NCBI GenBank assembly: GCA_022315425.1 | Contig: JAIUPT010000030.1 | Location: forward strand, 496,001 to 560,000 | From: Pseudevernia furfuracea | Taxonomy: Eukaryota; Ascomycota; Lecanoromycetes; Lecanorales; Parmeliaceae | Length of the DNA stretch: 64,000 nt | Direction: 5' to 3' | Part shown: in pieces, positions 41,199 to 52,633 of the stretch | How the letters are laid out: each line of letters begins with the position of its first letter | Numbering within the stretch: the stretch's first letter is position 1 | Notes under the pieces: model-generated | Told to the model about the DNA's origin: nothing | Database searches by the model: none | The model's input: the letters and a program-made list of their open reading frames with translations, nothing else | Position numbers and translations under genes: made by a program

Positions 41199-43320
41199 CT
41201 AGCCCCTACCCCCACTTCCAAGCCTCCAAGCTCTCAGAGGCAGCGCCTGCAACTTTAACGCGGCGGGCCTGATATATAATACAAATGTAATCACTCCAAC
41301 GATGACGCAAACAACATTGGTAATGTAGTAACCATCCCGTGAGATATCGCATGTACCGCCACCATCGAGACAGCGGTGCTTCTCCGCTTCCGCGACACAG
41401 TTGAAGGAGGATGTGATGAGGGTGCCTTTGAGATCTTTTTCTGACGGAGGAGAGGTGGGTGGGTGACAACTTGCAACGGTGAAATAGTCGACAAATTTGA
41501 GGATAAAGAAGCGGGGGAATGTACCGCCGAGGTTTGAGACACTGAAATGGACGTTAGCTGGTGTTTTCCGAGAATATGGCACAAGGAGAGGGAAGAACAT
41601 ACGTCGCAAGCAGTGTCATATAGGTGCCGCCAATGGCTGGATCAGCGATCTTCGCATGGAAAGCTGAGATGGCGACGAACATGACTGTACTCGTGAAAGT
41701 GGAGAAGATGTGTGAGGCGATTACTGTGAGCAGATACCAAGGCTGTACGCCGTCGGCAGGGAAAATCATGACCACGAACTGGGCTAGACAAGCTGCAACA
41801 AGGCGGCCGATGAAGGCCCAGCACCAGACGTGGATTGGGGGGTTGGAGGTGGACCAGCGGCCCGCGTAGTAGCCTAGACTGATTTCGAAAGGGAAGTCAA
41901 TGAGGACTGTTAGAGCCATGTCTTCTTGGCTGAATCCCTTGTCGATGAGCTTGAGATTTGTGACGGCATCGTTGGCTTGGAAGCCAATTTTTGCGATGAG
42001 ATGGATGATGATGATGCTTTGTATGTTTCTGAGTTTGAGAACGCCGAGCATGCTTTTGTAGACCTCCAGAATGCCGTCCCTTTCCTTGGTCTTATCTTCT
42101 TTCTTCAGGATGGCGAGACCGAGAGTTACGAACAGGTAGCCCCAGCCCCAGAAGGTGAGGTAGCCGCCTAAGGTCATGACGCCTTCAGTGCTGGGCGTAG
42201 AGCGGAACCAGCGGTTGGCGAAGTCAGGGGAGTTGAAAGCAAGGAAGACGGTGTAGGAGAGGAAGTGGCCTGCAGTGAGACCTACGGTTTGCGCGGTAGA
42301 AGCGTAGGAGAGGTTTTGCGGGGAGAGCAGTGTGAGAGCCCACCCATCGACTGCAATATCCTGTGTCGCGCAAAGGAAGACCAAGAAGAACCACCACCAT
42401 GTAAATGACCACACGCCTGAGCCATCGCTTGCACCGGCAGCAACCATCATTTCTTTGACCCTTCCTCCAAGATATATCATCCCTATACCTGAGCACACCT
42501 GGATGGGCATGATCCAACTCTTCCTCCTTCCCAGCTTCGGACTCCAGACCGCATCCACAATCGGACTCCATAGTAGCTTCAACGAGTATGGGTATGACGC
42601 CAACGTGAAGACCCCAATCTGTCCATACGAAAGATGTTGTTTGAGAAGAAAGGGCACAGATCCAGATGCCAATCCCATGGGTATCCCTTGTAGAAAATAT
42701 AGAAGCACTAAGAGCAGGAAATTCCGTCTATCTTGTCGCGGCAGGTCAAAGAAACTCGAATTCGGATTCGGCGTTATGGGTGTCTGCGGTGGCTCATTGT
42801 CGAGGGTGAAGCTCTCCCTGCTCATAAGCTGGGCGGTTTGGGAGGCTGCGGTGGGAGACTCGAGAGACGGATGCTTCCGCCGCATCTCGAGGTGAGAATC
42901 CATATTCCCGTTGGCGTGGCCGTTCTGGCCTCCCGACGATGTCGACGAGGGCCGTTCTGGCTCTTGTGGGGAAGGCTTCTGAGATTTGCGTCCCATTTGG
43001 GAGTCGTCGGAGTCTAAGTCGAAGTTCGAAGGAGAAGTCAATGCCCGAGCTCCTTCGCCGTCAAATTTGACAGTTGAGATAGGTTGCGGAAGCCTTCGGG
43101 AGTTGGATCCTATGCGTGTGTTTGTTCCCTGCTCTTCAGTGTTTGATTGTGAGATCTGGCGACTTGATTTAGCAAGAGTGGGCTCTCGGAAAGATTGTCT
43201 GAGCGGCTCTAGTTCTATTTGATTGAGCGACTGGTGCAGTGGTAATGTAGTAAGCTCCTGTTCCTGGGCCTCCGGATGTAGGATATTGTAAAGAAAAGTA
43301 TCGACTGATGGTGTAGGCAT
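41199..43320 (-). CDS. Acetyl-CoA transporter (SLC33/AT-1 family)
   Basis: Exons (minus) 43320-41603 and 41541-41199 give 686 residues; the single intron (61 nt, GTATGT) joins TLLATV to SNLGGTFPRFFILKFVDYFT. A ~195-residue disordered N-terminus (Ser/Gln-rich, EPERPSSTSSGGQ) precedes about 12 membrane segments. Family signatures are visible: LLYFLQGIPMGLASGSVPFL, LKLLWSPIVDAVWSPKLGRR, QDIAVDGWALTLL and AKIADPAIGGTYMTLL. The protein moves acetyl-CoA across the ER or Golgi membrane for lumenal acetylation. The gene is divergent from the DUF7918-like gene, with 534 bp between starts. Confidence 0.93.
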
Positions 43321-43854
43321 TCACGCAGCAAGAGAGAAAATCTTTTCGAGCCGGCTCGTAAAGACTGGTGTCTTAGTCATAGCATCTCAATTGATGCCTA
43401 ATAATGATAAGTGGAGCAAGGAGGCCCTCCAAAGCCGTCACAGACAAGGTTTGATGGCGGATAGTCGTTGTGGACACGGTGCTCTTTCACTGATCACATG
43501 ACTTCGCGATGCCAAGACGATATTTTCACCTCGCTGCGCTTACGAGACTACCTACTTCACTTTTAGGTGATTTTCCTCACTTGCAATCTCCAACCACGTA
43601 TTGACGGCAATGCTGCTGGAGCTGATGGCTCTGGAGTGTTGCGCTATTCGATGTACTGATCTTATACGCATGGTATCGCTTCGAAAGATCAATGACCACA
43701 AAGATTGTCCAAAATCTAAAGACTGAGCATAGAAACATATTATTATCATATCGACTCGGTAATCACTTCGGCCTACAATTGGTTACTCACCCCAGAACTC
43801 CATTCCCAAATCCGCATTCCCAAACCTTCATATTCTTCTCGCAAGGGATCCGCC
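43321..43854. other. Divergent promoter region
   Basis: The 534 bp between the start codons of the transporter (minus) and the DUF7918-like gene (plus) must hold both promoters. No distinct motif was identified. Confidence 0.5.
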
Positions 43855-45133
43855 ATGGATCACTTTAAAGGCATCACTGCTGAGATGTTTTCGAACGGCC
43901 AGGTCATGAATCTTTACGATGACCCCGACGCAGCTGAAACTACAGAGAGTCGTGCACGTCACTACTACGTTGAAGCGGTAGCTGGTTCCACTTTTCAGGT
44001 GAAAGTGAACCTGACACCCCAATTCAACTTCTACGAAATGAAGCCTGCGCATGCCGTTTCAATAGCAATCCAAATCGATGGTAACTATGACAGCTCGCGA
44101 AAAGTAGAGTTTACCAAGAAATCTCTTCAAGAGAAATTCTCACAGGGGGGGCTCGGCGGTCACACTTTCAAGGGTCCCAGTCACTTCTGCAGTGAGGCTG
44201 GAAAATGGGTGCGGAGCGAATATTCCTTCGGCAATCTCGTGCTAGGTATGTTGGATCTTTAAGCCTCAATCAACTCCTAATGTTAGTCTGACAAAATTTT
44301 TAGAAGAGATCCCAGATTCTGGCCTTTCCGTCGGGCAAGCTCAGGAATTGGGTAAAATACAAGTCACTGTTCAACGTGTCCAAATGGAGAAACGTCGAGT
44401 GGCCAAAGTCCACAGTATGAAACGTATTTCAACGATAAACGAGGTCCCAGAGAAAGCATTGAAAGGCCGCCCAATTGAGACCACCGTCAGGTAAGGCGGG
44501 CCAGAGAAACCTCCGTGGTTGACGCTGAGGAGACCCGATCTAGATACGCAAATGCGCGTCCTGTTTCCCCACCGCCCGTCAGCACAGAAACAACTAAGAG
44601 CATCGATGGAGAAGCAGGGAAGCCTGTGGTATTCAATATATACTACAGATCAAGACGTATGTGCCGTCTTCTGAGCTTTCAACTGCCCGATCCTAATCTT
44701 GCAAAGGTGCCTTGCAGATGCTTGGATGCATACCACGAAGTCCTTCGCCAGCAATTGATATCTCTGATGATGAGGCTGACCAGCCTGTCGTCAAACCGGA
44801 GAGTGATTCCTTGACGACGGGCAGCTCCAACGATCAGCCGAATACTCCTCTGACCCGAAGTGCTGGTTCTTCCGACGAACGGCGGCGTCAAATTGCAGTC
44901 TTGGAAGTAAACGACATCCTTTCTCTTCGGCCTGTGCCTCACTGACACATTCCCAGGCCCAGATCACTGACTTGAAACGTGCCGACGTCGAAGCGGAGGC
45001 GGCCAACACAGGTACGGTCATCAAAAACGAAGGAGTCAGCGTCAAGCGGGAGCGCGACGGAGAAGGCAACCAAGGGTCCCGTCAAAGACGTCGGACTTCC
45101 AAGATCGAGCATGTCGATTTGACCGATGACTAG
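43855..45133 (+). CDS. DUF7918-like protein with SUMO-interaction-like motifs
   Basis: Five exons, 43855-44245, 44304-44490, 44544-44656, 44707-44906 and 44957-45133, give 355 residues with all phases consistent. The N-terminal half (HYYVEAVAGSTFQVKVNL, VSIAIQIDGNYDSSRKVEF, SEYSFGNLVLEEIPDSG, LGKIQVTVQRVQ, EKALKGRPIE, KPVVFNIYYRSR) matches the DUF7918 layout common in filamentous fungi. The rest is disordered and charged, with an RRRRQ-type helix (AQITDLKR) and the two acidic motifs AIDISDDEAD and HVDLTDD at the very C-terminus. Both fit the hydrophobic-acidic SUMO-interacting pattern. A nuclear or chromatin role is plausible but inferred. Confidence 0.85.
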
Positions 45134-45499
45134 GTCGCATTCGAGACAGTGGCTTCCATCGGAGGACACAACGCGCGCCTTTACTCATCTATCTTCTTTA
45201 CTGCTGGAGAGATATGCATGGCACTGGGAGTCGGTGGGACATGTCAATCAGTTGCTTCGAGATAGGTAGCGGGGCTCAGCAGTCAAGCGGGACGAGCGTG
45301 AGATAGCTAATCAATTGCTTCAAGGTGAGCGGCGGGAAATGGCAATCAATCTGCACATAGGTGGCATATCCCGTCAGTTGCATATCAGAGAGGCAGTGAA
45401 GCTTAGCAGTCATCCCATGGAAGGTAGGTTGACAGTGATTCCTTGACATGTTGAAAGATGATATCGACACTGTTATTATTCACTGACGCCCCGATAATT
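45134..45499. other. 3'-3' intergenic region
   Basis: This lies between convergent genes. There are weak ~55-bp imperfect repeats (CAATCAGTTGCTTC, CAATTGCTTCAAGG, GTCAGTTGC) but no gene. Confidence 0.45.
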
Positions 45500-47001
45500 C
45501 TATAAATACCTCGATCTCAGAGCCTGACTAATCGTACTCATCCTACTCGCGACACTCCCATGCGTCATGTCATTCGCGTATGCTTCCTCCAACGCACTTT
45601 GCGTCACGCTCGCATCGTCTAAATCACTGAAACTGCTTCCCATACTCGGCGTGCCTTCACTCCCTTCCTTCGCTATACGCCTTTGCCTGGGCGAGAGCGT
45701 TGAGAGAGGGTTGTGGTGTGGCGGTCGGTTCTGTGATTGGGGCTGTGATTGCACAGACGACGAGGATGAGTGGGCGGTCTGTGGTAGGTTTGGGGCTTTG
45801 GGTTTTGTATGGGGTGCGGTTGGTGGTCCCTTTGGGGGCATTTTGAGGGTGGAACTGGGGTCCGTAGGCGCTGGTGGTGTGATGGGGCGAGCGTCTGAGA
45901 AGGGAAGAAAGGGCGGAGAGTCCTCGTCTTCTTCGTCCGCATCAGATAGAGGGTTGAGAGGAGCTTTGGAAGAGGAGTACCGTGGTCGACGGACGAAGGC
46001 CCGGCTGCGAGACATCGGGTGAGGAGCATCATCGGATGAAGAAGAGGACGAGTCGCTGGCTATGGCTGACGGGCTGGCTTCTCTGACAAATGGACGCTGC
46101 TGTTGTTTTGGAGATGCTTCAACAGATCTGCCAGGAGCTTCGCGACTCCGGGCTCGCTGGGCGAAAGAAGAATGTCTTTCCGTTGGTGTTCGTGGCGACG
46201 CAGGAATTTGCGTGACAGTGTGGGTTGAGGCTGTTCGAGACATAGGACCTACGAACAAAATGAGCCACGTTAGTGTCGGGGAGAACGAAGAAACATACGT
46301 CGTGCTAGTCGTGGAAATTCTGTACTTGTTTCACCATGAGACGTCGTACGCTCTTTGGCTCTATGTGATAGTGAAGACGGTACTCGCGATCCTGATGCAG
46401 GATTAGTAGAATGAAGCCACGAATGGAGTGGTCCGTACCCCCACTGCTTCCTCTGGTCATCGCGTATCCTCCTGCCGTACCGCTACCCGATATAGAGCCC
46501 GGTGTTGGTGATGCACCGGACGAGAGCCTATTCGCTTTTTGCAGTCCAGCTCTGACCTGGGATAGCTGTCTTTCGTAGAGTAATGCTGCCTGTTGCGATA
46601 GGAAAGGGAGGGATACATTGAATCGCTCAGCACTAAAAGAATGGGTCAGTACTAGCCCTTTATTTGCTGTCCGTAGGCTTAGGTTGACAAACGTTGCATG
46701 CCCTACATTGCCAGTCAGCACCTGCCGAAGGCATCTGAATATCCACAGGTCTCACAATCTATGTCTCGCCCCTTGGCGGTAGCTTTCGATAGGAGATCCG
46801 AGAGCTCTCGATCTTTGTTCGCATTCCAGTCCACCTGCTATGCATTAGCGCTGTCTACGCCATATCGCAGACAGGGAAGCTCACGCTTGGTGGATCAACA
46901 AAGTCGCCTCGAGGGAATGGGAGGCGAATGAAGACTGTGTAATGGACATGATCCGGTTCCGTTGGTGACTGTGGCAGGTCCTGGTGTAGGAGCTGAGCCA
47001 T
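45500..47001 (-). CDS. atg29: Autophagy-related protein 29
   Basis: Exons (minus) 47001-46885, 46834-46722, 46632-46439, 46391-46335 and 46248-45500 give 409 residues. The start encodes MAQLLHQDLPQ, then the Atg29 core HVHYTVFIRLPFPRGDFVDP across to VDWNANKDRELSDLL and RFNVSLPFLSQQAALLYERQ. The rest is a long Ser/Pro-rich tail with SRVPSSLSHRAKERTTS and SPRTPTERHSS, as in Atg29 of filamentous fungi. Atg29 forms the Atg17-Atg31-Atg29 scaffold that seeds the pre-autophagosomal structure. Exon 2's 3' end is the least certain. The donor used (AG|GTGCTG) gives about eight residues more than expected between the IDW and RF positions; the upstream GTGAGA would put the next exon out of frame. Confidence 0.85.
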
Positions 47002-47442
47002 AGGTCGCGAGAAATGCCAATTATGTCTTTGGAGGATCGAGTTGAAGGATGAAAGTGAATCATCGAAGGACCATGAACTCGGGACCAGATCCCTGCAGCT
47101 GTAGCTGTAGCTGCCTCGGCTCCACACGGGAGCTAAACTCAAACCGTCTCCTATCTACCTTAAGGTACCTTACCTTAAAGTACATTAGCGGCCATCTAGC
47201 GAATGAGTTCTGGAGACTGAAATGTGCTGATCTCATCAACAACCAAAAATGTATATAAACTAAGACTCTGAGTCTCATCTGCAAAAAGCATTTGATCAGC
47301 TACGAACCGAGTCCAAAACACGGGACGAATACTTCTGATCTATTCAGCGCTGCAACGACAGTTACAAAGGCGTGAGAGCTACAGAAGTCGTATACTATAA
47401 TATTTGCTGGAATCAAAGCCGAGGTAGAAGATGCTATACCGC
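47002..47442. other. Intergenic region
   Basis: This holds the promoter of the Atg29 gene and the 3' flank of the surface-protein gene. It contains a short TACCTTAAGGTACCTTACCTTAAAG imperfect palindrome cluster near 47157-47181. No gene. Confidence 0.5.
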
Positions 47443-49900
47443 TCACAACGTACAAGTCACAAGGATAATACAAATACCGAAAACAGCTAAGACAGTACTC
47501 CACACTCCATCGCGCAACCTCGGACTTCCTCCCGTGAGAGCCAACGGACTCGAAACATTCGCAGCTGCACCAGCCCCGTTGCCGAGACCAAACATGATCA
47601 AGCCTCCGAGGCCAACATCAGCTGTTTCCTGCGCAGGTGTCAGAGGCCATGTCGTAGAACCAATTTGCAGTCCCTCGGATCCCAGTGAAATCAGGGTCCC
47701 AGAAAGTGTGACTGCCGGACCATCCAGAGACACGCTGCGGTCATCAACTGCGAATCCGGTCGGATTTGCAGTGAAGGTTTGACCAGCTATTGTAAACACT
47801 GATTCCAACTCAGCTGTTTCCTGCGAAAAGGTGAGAGGGGCTGTCGAGGAACCGATCTGTAGACCCAAAGGTCCTAATGACACCACTGTGCCCGAAAGCG
47901 TGACTGCTGGTCCATCTTGGGAAAGTCTATGACCATCGACTACGAGCCCAGTTGGATTGGCGGTAAAGATTTGACCATCTACCGTGAAAACAGAATTGAA
48001 CCCGGTTGGGAAGGCCATTGTCTTGCCATTAACAATGAACGCCCTGTCGTCTGAGGGGATCGAATACGTTGTGCCAGATATTGTGGCTGCACTACCGCCT
48101 GCGCTGATGATGACTCCGTTTGCAAGCGTGAGCGATTGGGGAATGACAGTCTCACAAATGGTATCTGTTGGTAATGCGTATGTGCTGCCGTCGACAACCA
48201 CTGATGAGAAGCCATCAGAGATCGTGTGGCCTGAGATGATAGCATGGCTACCTGGCGCTATCGTGGAATCACCGATGACAAGGCCGCCATTGGAAGCTCT
48301 TGTAATGGACTTGCTGTTGATGAGGATCATTTGTCTTGTAGGATATGTTGGGAGAGTGTAAGTGGAGCCATCAATGACTATATTGTCTGCGCCTACGGAG
48401 AGTGCGGTGTCAAACACGTTAGCTTGGGTTCCTGGCAAGTAGTTGGAACTTCCAATAACAACCCCGCCGTTCGATGCTTTGGCGATTTTTTGTCCGCCAA
48501 ATAGAACCGGAGTTGGAGTAATCCGAGACGGTAGAGTATAGGTGGTACCGTCTATGATCACGTTGTCAGCGGCGACAGAGACGGCGATATCAGATATTGT
48601 GGTGTGACTGCCTGGCGAATATGTTGAGCCTGCTATTAAGACCCCGCCGCCTGGTAGTCTATCCACAGTGTTTCCGCCAACAATGACCGGATCTGGTGCG
48701 GCCATGACAATTGAATCAGAGTCCGAGACATCACCAGTAGGTGCAGCCAGGAGTATTGTGCTACCGCCTATGACGACGCGATCACTGCCGACTGATATCG
48801 GAGTACCATCTTTTGTCGTCTGGTCACCAGGACGAAGCGTTATACTTCCAATTACGATACCCCCGCCCTTTGTCTCTTGGATCTGATAATTTCCAATAGA
48901 GGGAAGAGGCGGGTCGCCGTCTACGGGAGGCTTATTCGAACCTTGCGTAGAACTCGCAAGGCCAGCGCCATGGGTATCAGCACCAGGGGTCGGACCTCCT
49001 TCATTATTGCCTGCAGCTCCTCCGGGGTCTCCTCCGCCATTGCCTCCAGCATCTTCCGTCGCGCTTGCCGTTGGAGGATCAGGTTCTTGGGAACCAGGAA
49101 GGCGGATTGGGGGTCCTGCTGCGTTGTTCCCACTATTCTTAGCCGTCGGAATCGGTGTCGCTGAAACTTGGCTAGGTGTTGGCTTCGCTCCAAGGGCCGC
49201 TGTCGGGATTTGACCTGCCGCCACGCCTAAGCCCACCAAGGCCGTCGCTTTATTGAGAGTTCGAGGAGGGTCAAATACGCCTGGCTCGAAATTTTTGCAG
49301 GACTTCCATGCAGGATCTATCAAGGAGAGCCCGGGAGGAAAGGAAAGGTAGAAGGGAAGGGAACGACTGGTCCAAGCGCTGTCATTGCCTATGTCTGTGT
49401 AATCGCGTATGCTACAAAAATCCGTTTGCTGTTCCATTTGTGTATAATTGATGGCTTTGAATACATTTTCCAACGTGAACGGGTCGTGTGACACCGTGAG
49501 GGGCGTATAGGCTTGAGTGGACAAGGCTTCTGGTGGGTATGATAGCAAAGTGTTGTAAACCCCTCGTGTTCTTACCGCGTTTGTGAGTACACAATTAACA
49601 GTGGCGACTAGATCGGTGTAGCTGATATACACAGACGGAGATACGCTTGATGCATGGTCAGCTCATGGAACAAGAGCACAGAGTCGCACGTACTACGTGA
49701 AACCATCCGATATTAAAGTGTATGGAGTTGTCAAGTTTGCCATTGACGCATTCCCCTATGTTTTCTTCGACAGGCCAGTACAAAAGGCTCACTTCTTCGG
49801 CCAGATTTCGCAGTCATAGCAGCAGTCCATCGGCATTTTCCCACGTAGGGCCATTCCGGTATATATAGAACAAACCACCCGTGACCAGAGAACTTCCTTC
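47443..49900 (-). pseudogene. Large repetitive cell-surface protein, 5' part disrupted
   Basis: From 49645 to 47443 one frame of over 730 residues is open. It begins VSPSVYISYTDLVATVNC. A Pro/Gly/Asn-rich linker is followed by at least six repeats of the type GGxVIGxSTYxPG...ISVxxDxVVIDGSTYTLP, a probable beta-solenoid. The C-terminus is hydrophobic (VWSTVLAVFGICIILVTC), suggesting a GPI anchor or membrane tail. Upstream, a homologous exon (about 49900-49690) reads LVTGGLFYIYRNGPTWENAD, then meets TGA (49816-49814) where Arg/other is expected, continues NLAEEVSLLYWPVEE, and changes frame near 49745-49765 before LTTPYTLISDGF. An intron (AC|GTAGTA...CATCAAG) then joins it to the long exon. Two disruptions suggest a recent pseudogene; an alternative start downstream could still express the repeats. 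Confidence 0.65.
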
Positions 49901-51301
49901 CTGTAAGGTATACAACACCGCGGACGTACTCTCCTGAGCACTCAGAAGCTCGGAGCAGGAGCATTTTGTTACCCATGAGTGGACGGGATCAAGTGCACCA
50001 AGATGAGTTAGCGTGTGTCGTTGTTACGGGGGCATTGCCAGTTGCTGCCGTAAGAGAGAGAGGGGGAAAGTCGAGTTTGCGGTCAATCTCACCGATGAGG
50101 CTTATGGTTTGTTGCCCCGTCAGCCTAAACATGCTGTAGACCTCGTCTCAAAGACGAAGAAGACATTGCAAGCCCAGGATCCTAAATTCAGCGCCGCTTT
50201 TCTCGTACGGTTACCTTCGAGCTAGCCGCTACATCGCTGAATTCAGAAGCAAACGAGCTCCCGCAAAACAAAATAAATACGCTCTAGTCTCACACCGACA
50301 AAAGTGTGAAAAGGAGCAACAACTTGCAAGATGTTGCGATTCCAGTCAAAGCCAACAACAAAAGAAGGACCCTTGGATTGGAGAATCCATGCGACAGGAA
50401 AGCCATAAAGATTGAGATGTACAAGAAATAATATGAATTTGAATAACAGGCTAGGAAGCCCGGATAAAAGAGGAACAGGGGTCGTCTGAAAATATTGGAA
50501 TTTGGGGAGGGGGGGGGGGGGGGGATCTAGACGCGATGCAAAGCCTACCTGCTGCTGCATGCAACGGCGGAGAGCAGACCACTGCAAATAGATCCCTACC
50601 GCGCCTTTCATGCACGCAAACGGAAATCCTTCGACTCGGCTCGAACCCTACCAATAGCCCCCTCTCAGACCCTTCCCCAGAAAAAGGAGGGGGTCATCTC
50701 GCTGTCTCCTCGAGACTTTGAAGCCAAATTCGCTCACGGGGCTACATGAAGTTTCTCCTTCCATGGGATGATGAGGAAATCGTCGGAGTGTTCGTGAAGG
50801 TTTACCTGAACCGATCAGATCGCATCATTCGGGGATTTCTTTTGCACCCCCAAAAAAATTAAAAAGTTCAATATCAACTGCTTACCCCCGCCGCAACGAA
50901 ATGTCTTTTTGGTCAACCATCCCTTCAAAATTTCTTGTCTGAATGCCTTCAGAATTGAAGCCCCGTAAGACGACCGTCATGTTTATACTCAGGAAGAAAC
51001 ATCATCAGAAACATCGGCGACACGATAGGATTCATCGTCATTATCATCGGGGAAAGAGGGGTTACGAGGGTAGCTGCGAGGATGTCAAGGTTTTTTTTGG
51101 GGGGGGCTTTTGTCAGATATCAGCATGCATACAACAACGAGCACATCGTTTTTTTCTGACAAAAAAAAAGGACGAAGATGGTTTAAGCCAATTGCGGATA
51201 AGAGCCCAAAAACGTACAAGTACGAACAAAGGAAACCAAGACAACACGTCAGGCCATGCAAACGCCAAAAGCTTCTTGCTCCTTTGCCGTAATGAAATCA
51301 A
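49901..51301. other. Intergenic region with a long poly-G run
   Basis: A G16 run lies near 50509-50524. Short frames carry no domains. T- and A-tracts near 51090-51170. No gene is supported. Confidence 0.5.
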
Positions 51302-52633
51302 TCAGATCTTCTCGGAGGGCGAGATTTCTCGACTCTGACCACGCTCAAGGTCCCCAAGTACGCCGATGTGCGCAAAGTTCCGAGACTGACTTGGATCCGA
51401 GGGGGTTTGCTGCAGGCTCAGGCTTGGATCGGACCCTGCATCATTCTTCATTCCGCTTTCTCCAGATCCGGAGCCAAATTTACCATTGGCGCGGCTAAAC
51501 AAGGGGCGCATCGTAGGCAAGCAGGCGCTGACAATGGCAATGCATGATTCGACCATTGTCCAGATGTTGACAGGGACGTCGGACCCTTGTGAATGTGTCA
51601 GAGGAGAGTGCACGTTGAGATCGAGGAAGGCAGAGCTTACAGCTAGGGTCTGCATGAGAGAGCTCATGGATGACAATGCACCTGTAGATGCTGGCAAAGC
51701 AGACGCTGTGCGCCGTTAGCCTTCTTACATTGAAAGTGTTGACTGCGTACTTACAAGCCACCAAGAAGGAACATGCCCATGATTTGGATCTTCTGCTTCG
51801 TGGGCTTTTGCAGCTTGTACAATAAGGGCATTGGCAGAATCAAGATTGCGAAATCAGTCAGGACGTTGAAGGCCGCGATTATAGTGGCTCCGATATCAGT
51901 ATTGATGCAATAATGTTTGACCAAGGGGTTCCAGTTCGAATCGATCGGCATGCACTGGAAGATAGCCGCGAAGACCTGCGTGATACTGTAGCAGGCAACG
52001 AAGACGCCGACTACCCACAGAATGATGACGAAGTTGCGGCTAACGAAGAAAACTCTCTTGTACAAGTACAAGATTGAAGCTTTAATGGCGAACATGGCAA
52101 AGTTGTAAATCACTTCGGCGGAAATGAGCATCTAGGGGATTTCGAAGTTAGACATATGCCCGCTTCTAACACTCAGCATAGGGGCTTGATGGCATACCTG
52201 CGCGAAGCCCGCGGGATTTTTCAGGAGAATCAGGTGTCTCCCAGACCCAAAACGTAACCCTAATCGAAGGATTCAGCCCATGTCGATGGACGGAGTGCAG
52301 GAAATCACTCACCAATGCAATCGCATATCAGGATGCCGAGCGTAAAGAGCTGCATATCAATACGGTCAGCGAATGGCGTTTGATACATGTAGCCCTTACG
52401 GCAAGATCGAGAGCTCAATGAGATGGGGACAATCTCACGAGCCCAGCAACAATTAGCCAATCATCTGCTTCGTATCTGATCTTGCTCATCCGCCGAGAGA
52501 TAAATCTTAGGAGAACAGCAGTACAAGCGATGGGGAAGCAAATAGCATTTGTGGCAATGATATCGGGGACTTTGTTGTCAGAGATATGCTTCTCCTGGTA
52601 TAGGATCTCTGCGGGCGTAGGCACAGAAGCCAT
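51302..52633 (-). CDS. Rhodopsin-domain integral membrane protein (PTH11-related family)
   Basis: Six exons (minus), 52633-52439, 52349-52313, 52259-52198, 52131-51755, 51705-51641 and 51585-51302, give 339 residues with every phase consistent. Seven hydrophobic segments are present. Family marks are seen in order: RFISRRMSKIRYEADDWLIV, SAEVIYNFAMFAIKASILYL, YKRVFF, TQVFAAIFQCMPIDSNWNP, DIGATIIAAFNVLTDFAILI, LPMPLL, DPSWSDVPVNIWTMVESCIA and SACLPTMRPLFS. The C-tail is Ser-rich and cytoplasmic. These fungal proteins are related to PTH11-type surface sensors; ligand unknown. Each splice junction rebuilds conserved text, so the gene looks intact. Confidence 0.9.

Noticed and set aside
45567..46022. 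151-codon plus-strand frame
   Set aside because: Antisense shadow of the Atg29 Ser/Pro-rich tail; its Gly/Val/Trp-rich composition is an artefact of that.
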